A stretch of DNA of 64,000 bases, from positions 4,654 to 68,653 of the forward strand of contig JBLIOI010000008.1 in assembly GCA_047639675.1 (NCBI GenBank), given 5' to 3'. Below, one piece after another: positions 15,592-24,073 of this stretch. Every line of letters starts with the position of its first letter. Position 1 is the stretch's first letter. The stretch comes from JABACD01 sp047639675. GTDB lineage: Bacteria > Planctomycetota > UBA1135 > GCA-002686595. Below the pieces are notes generated by a model. That model ran no database searches and had not been told where the DNA came from. It saw only the letters and a program-made list of their open reading frames with translations. The translations under genes and the position numbers were made by a program.

Positions 15592-16911
15592 CTAGCTTTT
15601 CGCTGTCTCGGCTCCCTCACGGCGTTGCGCCACGCTTTGAGATCCTTCGAACTTGCGAGCTGGGATGCCCGCCCAAACTTCGTCTTCCCCCACCGTTGCG
15701 GATATGGTGATGACTGAATTTGCTCCAGTCACCGCACGCGCCGCGATTTCGTTGGGGGCAACGATCGTTGTTCCGCTACCGATAAAGGCGCCGTCACCAA
15801 CCTGCGTGCGATGCTTCTTCAGTCCGTCGTAGTTGGCGAAGATCGTGCCAGCTCCGATGTTCACTCCGGCGCCGATGTCAGCGTCGCCCAAATAGCTGAG
15901 ATGCTTAGCCTTGGTGTGTGCGCCGATGTGCGAGTTCTTGCTCTCGGTGAAGTTGCCGATCTCGGCGCCTTCATCGAGCACAGTGCCTACGCGCAAGTGC
16001 GAGAAGGGACCGACTTCGCAATTCTCGCCGATGCGCACTCCAGCGCGAATCACCGTACAAGGCAGGATTCGCGTGCCTCTGCCGATTTCAACACCCGCGT
16101 CAATGTAGGCGCTGGCAGGATCCTCGATGCGCACGCCGCCCTCCATGTGCTTTTCCAGAATCCGAACTTGCAGCGCCCAGCGAGCCTCCGCAAGTTGTCC
16201 GATGTTATTGACGCCGATCGCTTCGTCGAGATCATCGAGCACGACACTCTCAACCTTATCGCCCGTCTCCGCAAACATCGCGGGGACGTCAGTTAGGTAG
16301 TACTCACCTTGGGCGTTGTTCTTCGACAGTCCCGGCAGGCAAGCGAGCAACTTTTGGCCAGGGAAGGAATAGACACCCAGATTGATTTCACCAATCTCAA
16401 GCTCTTCCGGATTCGCGTCCTTGTGCTCGACAATCTTTTTGAAGGAGCCGTAGGCGTCACGTGAGATTCGGCCGAAGCCCGTGGGATTCTCAGGATAAGC
16501 AGTCAGCATCGCCATGCCCTTCGAGCCTGCGGCAGCTTGGGCTTCGAGAAGCGCTTGCAAGCTCCACTGACCGAGCACCGGCATGTCGCCATAGAGAACG
16601 ACAACGATACCTTCTTCGCTGGCAAAGGATGGAGCTGCGACTTGTAGAGCATGCCCGGTTCCGTTTTGCGGATCTTGCGTGACGCAGGAGATGCGGCTCG
16701 CCTCAGGTAGCTTCGCCAGTTCTTCCTCCACCTTCTCCGCCCCATGGCCGACGACCACAATGATCCGTTCAGGATCGAGGGTCAGCGCTTGGTCAACAAC
16801 CCAAGCAATCATCGTCTTTCCGCAAATCTCATGCAGAACCTTGGGCAACGCGCTCTTCATGCGTGTCCCTTGGCCAGCTGCGAGAATGACAACGGTCCCT
16901 GCCTTTAACAT
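15592..16911 (-). CDS. glmU: Bifunctional GlmU (GlcNAc-1-P uridyltransferase / GlcN-1-P acetyltransferase)
   Basis: Makes UDP-GlcNAc, the precursor of peptidoglycan and of the LpxA reaction encoded further along the same strand. The N-terminal uridyltransferase has LAAGQGTRMKS followed by LPKVLH, and VVLYGDMPVL. The C-terminal half is a left-handed beta helix with the acetyltransferase signatures (TESKNSHIGAHTKAKHLSYLGDADIG; NYDGLKKHRT). 439 residues, close to the usual ~455. It appears to be the first gene of the minus-strand block; its promoter should lie just right of 16911. Confidence 0.95.
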   Translation of the reverse strand: MLKAGTVVILAAGQGTRMKSALPKVLHEICGKTMIAWVVDQALTLDPERIIVVVGHGAEKVEEELAKLPEASRISCVTQDPQNGTGHALQVAAPSFASEEGIVVVLYGDMPVLGQWSLQALLEAQAAAGSKGMAMLTAYPENPTGFGRISRDAYGSFKKIVEHKDANPEELEIGEINLGVYSFPGQKLLACLPGLSKNNAQGEYYLTDVPAMFAETGDKVESVVLDDLDEAIGVNNIGQLAEARWALQVRILEKHMEGGVRIEDPASAYIDAGVEIGRGTRILPCTVIRAGVRIGENCEVGPFSHLRVGTVLDEGAEIGNFTESKNSHIGAHTKAKHLSYLGDADIGAGVNIGAGTIFANYDGLKKHRTQVGDGAFIGSGTTIVAPNEIAARAVTGANSVITISATVGEDEVWAGIPARKFEGSQSVAQRREGAETAKS

Positions 16912-17280
16912 ATGGGTGACGAAAACGAGGCCCCGGAGACGACAAAACGCCCCGCCAAGCCGTCAGATGCGCGGCTAGCTGCGAGGAGCATTCTCCGAAG
17001 AAAAAATGGGCCAAGGTTGTACTCGGGGGGGACGCCCGGCGTCAACCGAATGCAGGGCTGAAAGACCCGGGATTTTGGGATCTAGAGCGGGATTGCCTGT
17101 GGAGGGTGTGGGACTGGGCGGAAGGAGAGGGGATTCCGGGAGGCTTCTTGGGGAGGGAGTGGTGGTTGAGGGGCGAGGGAGGGAGGTGTTGGGAGAATGG
17201 CTTGGTGGGGATCGGGGGTTGGTGGGATAACTAGCTGAGAGTCGCTTGGAGGGTATTCTTCAGGGGTGGACGTCTCCTGG
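16912..17280. other. Gene-free region with strong G bias on the plus strand
   Basis: No convincing gene. It must carry the promoter of the glmU-led minus-strand block near 16912-17000, but I cannot pick out -10/-35 boxes with confidence. From about 17060 to 17280 the plus strand is very G-rich with few C. Runs at 17170-17193 fit a four-run G-quadruplex pattern (GGGG, GGG, GGG, GGG with loops of 3, 1 and 7). The composition differs sharply from the flanking genes and ends where the transposase element's left arm begins. Confidence 0.6.
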
Positions 17281-17512
17281 GGGGGCCAGAGGTGAACGGT
17301 TGAGCTTGCTCCGCAAACCTACGCTTTTGGGTTCGGGGGCTTTTGACCGGGCGGCGTGAGCAACGGGTTGATTGGTCTTGGTTGGTTGCAGTTGAAAGGC
17401 AACTGGGATTTGAAACTCGCGGGGGCTTCGCAGACTACTTTTACGGGAAGGTCTGGAGTTTGCGGGGGTTGAAAGCTCGCGGCGTTTTTTTGAGATGCGG
17501 TTGTTGGGCAGA
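17281..17512 (+). repeat. Left inverted arm of the RAYT element
   Basis: A ~230-base non-coding arm whose reverse complement lies at 18326-18557. Over the 180-base core (17298-17477 against 18361-18540) I count 17 mismatches and no gaps, about 90% identity. The ends are less exact: outward a GTGAAC/GTTCAC pairing continues to about 17281, inward a shared CGGTTGTTGGG block ends near 17510. Confidence 0.85.
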
Positions 17513-17672
17513 GGTCTCTGATGAAACTTAGGTTCGGGGGGCTTCCGGCCTTCGGAAAGAGTGCCGAGTTCAAGTTGGTTTTAGGTTGTCGCAAACGGGC
17601 GCTATTAGCTAAATAGGCGCAGGATTTGGCACTTTAGCTGGGAATACGAGGGGCTCATACGTCTATGTCTGT

Positions 17673-18323
17673 ATGCAGAGTCAAATGATGTTTCCGAATG
17701 GTTGGGGTGGTTGGAGAAAGGGAAGTGGTCCTCGGAAACGCAAATCTGGAGCCGCGCATGTGACGCGGCCGAAGGTGACGAAGCACGCTGTGATGCATCT
17801 CACTTGGAAGTTGCGGAAGGACTTGCCGTCGCTCCGAAACAAATGGGCGGCCCGTGCAATCTTTGATGCGTTACGGAAGGCCAAGCTCGCTGGGCTGCGA
17901 GTCATTCACTTCTCGATTCAGGACGATCACATTCACATGATCGTTGAAGCTCCCAACCGCGAGCTCCTGGCCAACAGCATGCGCGGGCTCGGCTGCCGAA
18001 TCGCCAAGGCTTTGAACAAGCTCTGGAATCGCACAGGCAAAGTGTTCGCCGAACGGTTTCACCAAGTGCTGCTCGAGGGCTTTCAGCGGGTGCGCAACGC
18101 TCTGCGCTACGTTTTGAACAACCACTTGAAGCACAAGCAGGAATCAGGGTGCGGCCGCCCCGACAGCTACTCCTCCGGCGAATACTTCGACGGCTGGAGC
18201 GACTTCAAACGCTTGCGCGACCCAGACGGCAAGGACTCCGTCGTCTCCTCAGGGGGCTGGCGGGTCACTCTCCGCTGGAAGCGGCGCTGCGCCCCATTCT
18301 CCCTCCGCCACATTCCCGGCTAA
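17673..18323 (+). CDS. REP-associated tyrosine transposase (Y1, HUH single-strand endonuclease)
   Basis: A single-stranded-DNA nuclease of the IS200-like Y1 transposase superfamily, RAYT subgroup. The 216-residue protein has the HUH motif in DDHIHMIVEA (about residues 88-97). The candidate nucleophile tyrosine is in LRYVLNNHLKH (about residue 150). The FAERFHQVLL segment between them is typical of this subgroup. Both active-site parts are intact, so it could be active. ATG at 17673; other in-frame ATGs (17685 onward) are possible. Known RAYTs cut REP hairpins in single-stranded DNA. Here the gene sits between long inverted arms, which would fold into a large hairpin in single-stranded form and are the obvious candidate substrate (inference). 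Confidence 0.88.
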   Translation: MQSQMMFPNGWGGWRKGSGPRKRKSGAAHVTRPKVTKHAVMHLTWKLRKDLPSLRNKWAARAIFDALRKAKLAGLRVIHFSIQDDHIHMIVEAPNRELLANSMRGLGCRIAKALNKLWNRTGKVFAERFHQVLLEGFQRVRNALRYVLNNHLKHKQESGCGRPDSYSSGEYFDGWSDFKRLRDPDGKDSVVSSGGWRVTLRWKRRCAPFSLRHIPG

Positions 18324-18325
18324 TT

Positions 18326-18557
18326 CTTCTCCCAACAACCGGACCGAAAAACTCGCCGCGAGTTTTCACCCCCCGCAAACTCCAGACCTTCCCGTAGAAG
18401 TCCTCTGCGAAGCCCCCCCGAGTTTCAATTCCCAGCTGCCTTTCAACTGCAACCAGCCAAGATCAATCAACCCGCAGTCCACGCCGCCCGGTCAAGAGCC
18501 CCCGGACCCAAAAGCGTAGATTTGCGGAGCAAGCTCAACCGTTCACCTTTGCCCCCA
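18326..18557 (-). repeat. Right inverted arm of the RAYT element
   Basis: Reverse-complement partner of 17281-17512. It begins directly after the transposase stop codon. The remaining sequence to the next gene (18558-18678) shows no gene or clear signal. The gene at 18679-20241 is transcribed towards this arm, so a hairpin formed here could also act as its transcription stop. Confidence 0.85.
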
Positions 18558-18678
18558 TCCCGTGCCTCCCAAGCCACGAGAGCTGTAGCCGACTTCCGCT
18601 GGATTCCACCGAGTGTTACCTCACACGAGCCCTGATCTACGGCTCACGCCACCACCAGAAGGTTTTGATTCCCAGTAT

Positions 18679-20241
18679 TCAGTTCTCTTCCTCTTCCCCC
18701 TCCCCCAACTTCTCAAGCAGGTCCTCGTCAAAGCCCCAGGAAGTCACCTCCGGGTCTATTTCGCGGGCCAACCTCATCCACTTTAATCCCTCATCTTTCT
18801 TGCCGTGTTCATAGAGCATGTGGCCCAACGACAGGTAGAACTCGGCGCCCAAGGGATTGATCGTTATCGCTCTGCCCCAGATCTCCTCGGCCTTCGTGAC
18901 TTCGTTGGCCCTCTCGAGAATCTCAGCGTAGCGGTGGAAGGTCATCGCATTCTTCGTGCCGCCTTCGATGGCTTCCTCGAAGAGTCGTCGAGCCTTGATC
19001 CGCATGCCGGCGCGGCCGGCAGAGAGTGCGGCCCGTTCCAGACCGCGCACGCTGACGAAGTCGAGTTCTTCTCTTACGTATAGGTGCCAAGCCTTCTCCA
19101 TGGCCTGCAGGTCTTCTTCACTCTTCAGGTCGAGTCGATCCATGAATACTCTCAGGACCTCCTCGGCTGAAACCGTCTTGAGGGTGCCAATGCTTCCCTT
19201 GCGTTTGACGTCCTTGTCATGGGGCAGGGCCAATATGAACTTCTTGAATTCTTTGGCGGTCTTCTTTTCGCTCATCAGGAAATGAACGAGGGTCCAGCCC
19301 CAGGTGTAGTGCTGATACATGCCTTCGGTTGTGATCAGGCGGCGCAAGTTCATCATCTCCCCCGCCATCACGTCCCGTTGCACTTCTGCGAGCCGGCCTT
19401 CGAGGATCAAGCCCGTGGTGAATTTCTTGGTCTTTGGATCGTAGTGGCTCGCGCCGTAGTACTCAGCTAGAGACTCTCCTGGGAAGTGCGGATAGGAGAA
19501 GTCCACGTCGATCAACTTCTGCAGGTAGTGATTCGTTTCGTGGTACATGACCTCTTCTGTCAGGCGTAAGTCGAGACGATCAAAATAGAAGTCGAGTTCC
19601 ATTGGCGCGACAAAGCGAAAGTAGCCGAGCACTCCATAGGAAGCTCCGGAGACCTGGCCGAAGTGTTGGCGATCGTTGTAGAAGCAGACGGTTAGCTTGC
19701 CGAGATCGCGGGGTTGCTTGACGCGCCAGTCCTTGGCAAAGGCGGAGAAGTAGGCCTCCATACGCTCACGAAAGGGTGCGAAGAGGTGCTCTGGAACCGT
19801 AAATTCAAAATTGAAGTGCTTGGTCGCTACTTCATGCCGATTGCGCCAGACACGGTGGAGTTCCATGTCTTCGATCTGTTCGCGACGTTCGTCGATGCGT
19901 TTCTCGATTAGCTTGTCGCGACGCTTAACCGACATCCACTTGCCGTCGAAGGGTACTAGGCCCTTCTCAAATTTCTCACGCTCCTCATCAGTTTCCGGCT
20001 CCCAAGGCGGGGAGTTGGCGATGATCGAACTCAGCACCAAGTCGGCGGGTAGGAAGACGTCTGCTTGCTTGAAGTGAATTGTGATGCCGCCATCTGTGCG
20101 CTCCAAGGTGAGTTCGCTGAAGATGCGGCCATCCTGCAGGACCAGGATGTCGGAGCCGCCCGCCTGAAGCGAGCCGGCGATCGACATCATTGACAAGACA
20201 AGACTCCACGTAAGGTGGCGGCAAGCAAGCATTGGAGTCAT
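18679..20241 (-). CDS. Secreted DUF1570-like zinc metallopeptidase with C-terminal TPR
   Basis: Signal peptide 1-27 (hydrophobic core LVLSMMSIAGSL, then QAGG). The central part carries HETNH at residues 234-238, an HExxH zinc site, followed about 20 residues later by GESLAEYYGAS, which supplies the third ligand Glu as in gluzincins. The C-terminal ~130 residues look like two to three TPR helices (RLFEEAIEGGTKNAMTFH; WGRAITINPLGAEFYLSLG). 520 residues. The arrangement resembles the DUF1570 family common in Planctomycetota; substrate unknown. It lies two bases after the following, longer paralogue-like gene, so the two are co-transcribed. Peptidase activity is inferred from the motif only. Confidence 0.75.
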   Translation of the reverse strand: MTPMLACRHLTWSLVLSMMSIAGSLQAGGSDILVLQDGRIFSELTLERTDGGITIHFKQADVFLPADLVLSSIIANSPPWEPETDEEREKFEKGLVPFDGKWMSVKRRDKLIEKRIDERREQIEDMELHRVWRNRHEVATKHFNFEFTVPEHLFAPFRERMEAYFSAFAKDWRVKQPRDLGKLTVCFYNDRQHFGQVSGASYGVLGYFRFVAPMELDFYFDRLDLRLTEEVMYHETNHYLQKLIDVDFSYPHFPGESLAEYYGASHYDPKTKKFTTGLILEGRLAEVQRDVMAGEMMNLRRLITTEGMYQHYTWGWTLVHFLMSEKKTAKEFKKFILALPHDKDVKRKGSIGTLKTVSAEEVLRVFMDRLDLKSEEDLQAMEKAWHLYVREELDFVSVRGLERAALSAGRAGMRIKARRLFEEAIEGGTKNAMTFHRYAEILERANEVTKAEEIWGRAITINPLGAEFYLSLGHMLYEHGKKDEGLKWMRLAREIDPEVTSWGFDEDLLEKLGEGEEEEN

Positions 20242-20243
20242 TC

Positions 20244-21953
20244 CTAACTAATCGACTTCAGGAAGGCCTTATCCAGCTTCTCGAAGTCCTTCGTACTCCA
20301 GCCGCTGAAGGTTCGATTGAAGACCCGCTCGAGGAATTCCTCTTCGCGCTCGCGCAGCTTTGTGCGGCGGTTGCGGAACATCTCCTCCTCTTCCTCTTCG
20401 GTCTGAGGAGATCCGCCCCCCTCAGGCTCGCTCTCCTTCTCTTTGGTTGCGTCTTCCTCAAGCAGCGCTTTCAAGTTCTTGAGGTAGCTGGGGATGATCT
20501 CACGATACTTCTTATTCTTCGCGCCATCGCCTTCAAGCAGGAAGTAGACGAAGCTTGATGACTCGTCGCGCCGACTCCAAAAACTCGTTCCGCCGCTCTC
20601 CCACAAAGCCGTACGAGTCATTTGCATCAGAGCCCGTGGACCGCTGACGCGATTCTCGCGGACCGCCGTGCGCAGGTCGTCGCGATCCCAATCGTCCTGG
20701 TGAAACTTGAGCTTGGACCCCTTGGCCCTTGAGTTGTTCACAAACTCCTGAAGCCCATGCTGGAGCCACTCAGGCATGGCCCAGTAGAGCTCTCGATCGC
20801 GATCCTGAAACCAGTGGGAGGCCACATTGCCATTCATCCAGCTGAACTCGCCACCCCAATCGCGAATCGACTCCAGGCTCGTCACGAACTCCAGGTCCGT
20901 CCCCCCCCAGAAGTTCCCGCCACCACGGTTGTAGGAATACTGCTCGTCCGAAGTCTTGCAGACACGAATGATGGGTGTGCGCACATAGTGCTGCGGACCG
21001 AAGTAATCAAAGGAGTCTTCCAGCCATTTTACGACCGCGCCGGTTTGCTCTGCAATGCGCTTGCCGTACTTCATGTCAGCGTTCGAGATCAGAAGGCAAT
21101 CCTTCTCCTTTGAGTGCTTCCAACCTTCCGGAAGCGAATCGATGGCCTTCTGATGCTGCGCTTCACACTTATCCATCATCATCGTGTTGCGCTCGGAAAC
21201 GCTGCGAGAATCCATGTCAGATCTGCTGACCCAAAGCCGCCCCATCGAGGTGTCCTGCTCGCCGGGCAAGGCGCCTTCGCGCGGGATCTCTTTGAAGGAC
21301 TTGAGCGCTCCTTCGATGGTCTTCTTGAGCTTTTTGTAGTGGTTCTCAAGCACTTCCACCTGGATCGCAAGGTCCACTCCTTCGAGATGGTAGATCCAGG
21401 TGTTGATACGCTTCGGCCCCCTACGCGTTAGTTTCTCCACCTTAATGTCGAGGCGTGTGACAGAAACACCCTTAAGCTCGCCCTCTTCCTCCGCGGCGAT
21501 GAAGTAGCCGCCACCCGAATAGGTCCGACGCAGGTAGTCCTCGTAGTTCTTGTAGTTCAGATTGAAGTTGATGCTGACCTCGCCGTCTTCACCGTCATCT
21601 TCAACCTCGCCCTCTTCATCCTCGTCCTCTTCATCCGAGAGGTCTTCGATGAACGCAATCGCCATCAACTCGGGCTTGTGTGAATAGGTCCAACTGCCTT
21701 TCCCCGTAAAGCTGTACTCGCGCTTGGATAGGAACTTGGCTACGAGCCAACTCTCATCCGACTGGATCGGGATGCTGGTCCAGTCTTTCGGAGGTTTGAA
21801 GCTATAGCCAAAGACGGAGTCCTCATGCACGCCCTTCTTGCGGCTTTGCGTAGCAAGGGAATGGGTCGTCGGCGAATGGGCTAATGCGGGCATCGACAAC
21901 AAAGTCGATACAACCAGCGTGAGCGCAGTCAGTGCTCTACCACCTGTAAACAT
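20244..21953 (-). CDS. Secreted DUF1570-like protein lacking the zinc motif
   Basis: Signal peptide 1-25 (ALTLVVSTLLSMPALA). 569 residues. The N-terminal ~230 residues include a very acidic loop (DLSDEEDEDEEGEVEDDGEDGE). The second half resembles the neighbour's peptidase region, but where HExxH is expected it reads NVASHWFQDRD (about residues 375-385), followed by PEWLQHGLQEFVNN in place of GESLAEYY. The zinc ligands are therefore mostly gone. The last 60 residues are a charged Glu/Arg-rich helix. The start is firm: AGGAG lies just before ATAAAAATG. It probably works with the downstream active-looking partner (inference). Confidence 0.7.
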   Translation of the reverse strand: MFTGGRALTALTLVVSTLLSMPALAHSPTTHSLATQSRKKGVHEDSVFGYSFKPPKDWTSIPIQSDESWLVAKFLSKREYSFTGKGSWTYSHKPELMAIAFIEDLSDEEDEDEEGEVEDDGEDGEVSINFNLNYKNYEDYLRRTYSGGGYFIAAEEEGELKGVSVTRLDIKVEKLTRRGPKRINTWIYHLEGVDLAIQVEVLENHYKKLKKTIEGALKSFKEIPREGALPGEQDTSMGRLWVSRSDMDSRSVSERNTMMMDKCEAQHQKAIDSLPEGWKHSKEKDCLLISNADMKYGKRIAEQTGAVVKWLEDSFDYFGPQHYVRTPIIRVCKTSDEQYSYNRGGGNFWGGTDLEFVTSLESIRDWGGEFSWMNGNVASHWFQDRDRELYWAMPEWLQHGLQEFVNNSRAKGSKLKFHQDDWDRDDLRTAVRENRVSGPRALMQMTRTALWESGGTSFWSRRDESSSFVYFLLEGDGAKNKKYREIIPSYLKNLKALLEEDATKEKESEPEGGGSPQTEEEEEEMFRNRRTKLREREEEFLERVFNRTFSGWSTKDFEKLDKAFLKSIS

Positions 21954-22100
21954 TTTTATCTCCTCGTGTCCGGGGCGAGTTGTTCTGGCACAAGGCCAGA
22001 GGAACCGGGCACTTGGGACAAGGTACTGGCCATTGCGCCTTTTTGCCAGGACGAGAGAAAATCGAGTCGCCCAGCCCCCTCTGCGGGTCTGAATCAGTGG

Positions 22101-23240
22101 TTAGCGACGCCTCTTCGGAACTCCGCCTGGCAATTCCGCGAGCGTCCGCTGGTACAGCCGCATGACGGCACCCGCGCTTGCCGTGTCCTTGCTACGCGTA
22201 AAGCCTCGATCTTGCTGGGTTTCTTTGAGATCCCAACCGGTCACTTCTCTTGGCCGTGCGGGCGGCAAACCTGGAGCGCTTAGGCGTATGTTATTTCTGC
22301 GCAGAACGTGCCAATCCCGCCCGACCAAGAGCGACCACTCAGAAAACTCCGCACCACCGAGGGCAGCGGTAAGTGATCTTCGCGCGTCAAAATTTCTTTT
22401 CGGACGATCCAGATCAGCCGACTCACAAATCACCTCTGCGATGTCGGTAATCATCGCGGCTCCCCGAGCGCGACGCCCGGCGAAGATGTCTGCTGGCATC
22501 TCCACATAAAGGGGTACACGAAAGCCCGAATCGTTGTCTTCGGCGACCTCCGCTCCACTTCCGAAGGCTGTAACAACGATGAGAGTCTGCGCTCGACGAC
22601 GCTCGTCAAGCCCCCCAGGAGTCTCGGTCAGTCCGCGCAATAGATCTTCTAAGACAACGGCACTTGGACCGGCATGGCTGAGATGTACCCAGACAAAACT
22701 AAGCTCGTCAGGATGCGTCAGCCAGTCATCGATAACTGCGGAAGCCAAGCCGGCCGGCCCTAGTTCGGGGGATTCTACGAGTGTGTCAAAACCAAAGATT
22801 CCGGCGGAAGTTGCCAGGGGCTCCTCGAGAAAGGCGGCCGTGCGTGCCCCTCGATTCCTCGCACCCGTGACAAGAGTCCAGATTTCGGGCGAGAGTTGAT
22901 CCCCGCCACGCTGCACTCCGCTCGTCGAAGGGAAGAGACCGCTGAAAGCGCTGGCCGCGTTGATGGAAATCTCATCGCTGGGTGCATAGCATTGGGCGAA
23001 CCCACTCGCGCGCTGCGTGAACAGTTCGAGGGTGGCGCTGCCAGCCGCAGGCACCCCATCTTCAATGGGCCAAGTTCCAGCGGTGATCAGAAGCGTGTTA
23101 ACCCATCGGCGCGGTGGGCCGGGCATCTCATCGGAGCCACCGAACAATGCGCGTGGCACGAAAATCAAGAAGGGTAGAGACACGAGCAATACTAGCCCTG
23201 CCGTCGCCGCCCGATCTCCCAGAAGGATACGTTTCGCCAT
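22101..23240 (-). CDS. Membrane-anchored sulfatase-fold protein with lost catalytic residues
   Basis: Begins with a cytoplasmic MAKR end and one membrane segment (about residues 13-35); the rest is extracytoplasmic. The chain follows the sulfatase / alkaline-phosphatase order: NTLLITAGTW where sulfatases have NVLxITxDxxR; ISINAASAFSGLFPSTSGV where they have TxPSHASLLTGL; FVWVHLSHAGP for the VHYWDxHxPY strand; and LIVVTAFGSGAE for VVVTADHGES. Both metal-binding Asp positions and the nucleophile are replaced, so it is probably not an enzyme. The start at 23240 overlaps the stop of the GT2 gene (TGATG); an in-frame ATG at 23267 would add nine residues. 379 residues. It may be a regulatory or binding partner of the active sulfatase encoded nearby. 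Confidence 0.7.
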   Translation of the reverse strand: MAKRILLGDRAATAGLVLLVSLPFLIFVPRALFGGSDEMPGPPRRWVNTLLITAGTWPIEDGVPAAGSATLELFTQRASGFAQCYAPSDEISINAASAFSGLFPSTSGVQRGGDQLSPEIWTLVTGARNRGARTAAFLEEPLATSAGIFGFDTLVESPELGPAGLASAVIDDWLTHPDELSFVWVHLSHAGPSAVVLEDLLRGLTETPGGLDERRRAQTLIVVTAFGSGAEVAEDNDSGFRVPLYVEMPADIFAGRRARGAAMITDIAEVICESADLDRPKRNFDARRSLTAALGGAEFSEWSLLVGRDWHVLRRNNIRLSAPGLPPARPREVTGWDLKETQQDRGFTRSKDTASAGAVMRLYQRTLAELPGGVPKRRR

Positions 23241-23983
23241 CAGAGCTTGCCGCGCATGATCATCCATCGCAAACGCAGGACCGTGAGGTATCCCCCGACA
23301 AGAATGCGCATGTTCAAGGTCGACTCACCGCGCACGCGATCGATGAATTCGATCGGAATCTCGGAGATGCCGATGCCCGCGCGGGCTGTCTTGAGCAGCA
23401 GCTCCTGCACGATCGCCGGGCCCGTCGAAAAAGTTTCAGCCACTTTGATATGGCGCAGCGTCGTAGCTCTCCAACAGCGAAATCCAGAGTTGCAGTCTCG
23501 AACGCCAACGCCAAGTACAAGCCGAATGAAGGTGTTCGCCGCCAAAGTGATGCCACGCCGAATTGCACCACGATCAGAATCTGTTCCACCCGTTACCCCA
23601 CGCGAACCAAGCACAAGACCGCAGGAGTCGCCCTCCGTATCAAGCCGCTGCAACATGTCCGGGATGAAGCGCGGATGGTGGCTAAAATCCGCGTCCATCT
23701 CGATGACGACTTCTGCCCCCATCTCGAGCGCCATGACAAAACCGTCGCGGCCGGCTGCTCCACGTCCACGATCGGTAGTGCGATGCAAGAGATGCAATCT
23801 GGGCTCGCCTTCCATAGCTTCTTGAACCAAGCGCCAAGTTCCGTCCGGTGAATCGTCATCGACAACCAAGACTTCTACATTAGGCCCAAGAGCTAACAGT
23901 TCGCGAGCGAGGTCACCGATGTTCTCGGCCTCGTCATAGGTCGGAACGGTACACACGACCTTGGGGCCAGCGGGAGTCAGCAT
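23240..23983 (-). CDS. Polyprenol-phosphate mannose synthase-like GT2 glycosyltransferase
   Basis: Transfers a sugar, typically mannose from GDP-Man, to polyprenyl phosphate at the inner membrane. The 247-residue chain is a typical DPM1-type GT-A domain: VPTYDEAENI, VVDDDSPDGTW, the metal-binding EMDADFSHHP, and the NSGFRCWR acceptor region. No C-terminal membrane helices, so the soluble form. ATG at 23983. It is divergently arranged, 90 bases away, with a GT-C membrane glycosyltransferase that would use such a lipid-linked sugar. Which sugar is used is not proven by sequence. Confidence 0.88.
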   Translation of the reverse strand: MLTPAGPKVVCTVPTYDEAENIGDLARELLALGPNVEVLVVDDDSPDGTWRLVQEAMEGEPRLHLLHRTTDRGRGAAGRDGFVMALEMGAEVVIEMDADFSHHPRFIPDMLQRLDTEGDSCGLVLGSRGVTGGTDSDRGAIRRGITLAANTFIRLVLGVGVRDCNSGFRCWRATTLRHIKVAETFSTGPAIVQELLLKTARAGIGISEIPIEFIDRVRGESTLNMRILVGGYLTVLRLRWMIMRGKL

Positions 23984-24073
23984 CGGGACAGGAATCTTGG
24001 GAGACAGCGGCTCGGGGGCAATAAAACGAAACGAGTTCTACTAGGGCCAGAACCATCGGGCAGAATTTGCAAG

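Larger units (their letters stand above)
17281..18557 (+). mobile_element. Putative RAYT-type element bounded by long inverted arms
   Basis: About 1.28 kb: left arm, a 160-base leader (17513-17672), the Y1 transposase gene and the right arm, which starts three bases after the transposase stop. IS200/IS605 elements normally lack long terminal inverted repeats, and REP-associated transposases are usually flanked by short REP hairpins, so arms of ~230 bases are unusual. No target-site duplication was recognised. Exact ends are uncertain by about ten bases. Confidence 0.65.

Noticed and set aside
16912..17230. Short plus-strand frames in the G-rich region
   Set aside because: Gly/Arg-rich translations produced by composition; no start signals or family likeness.
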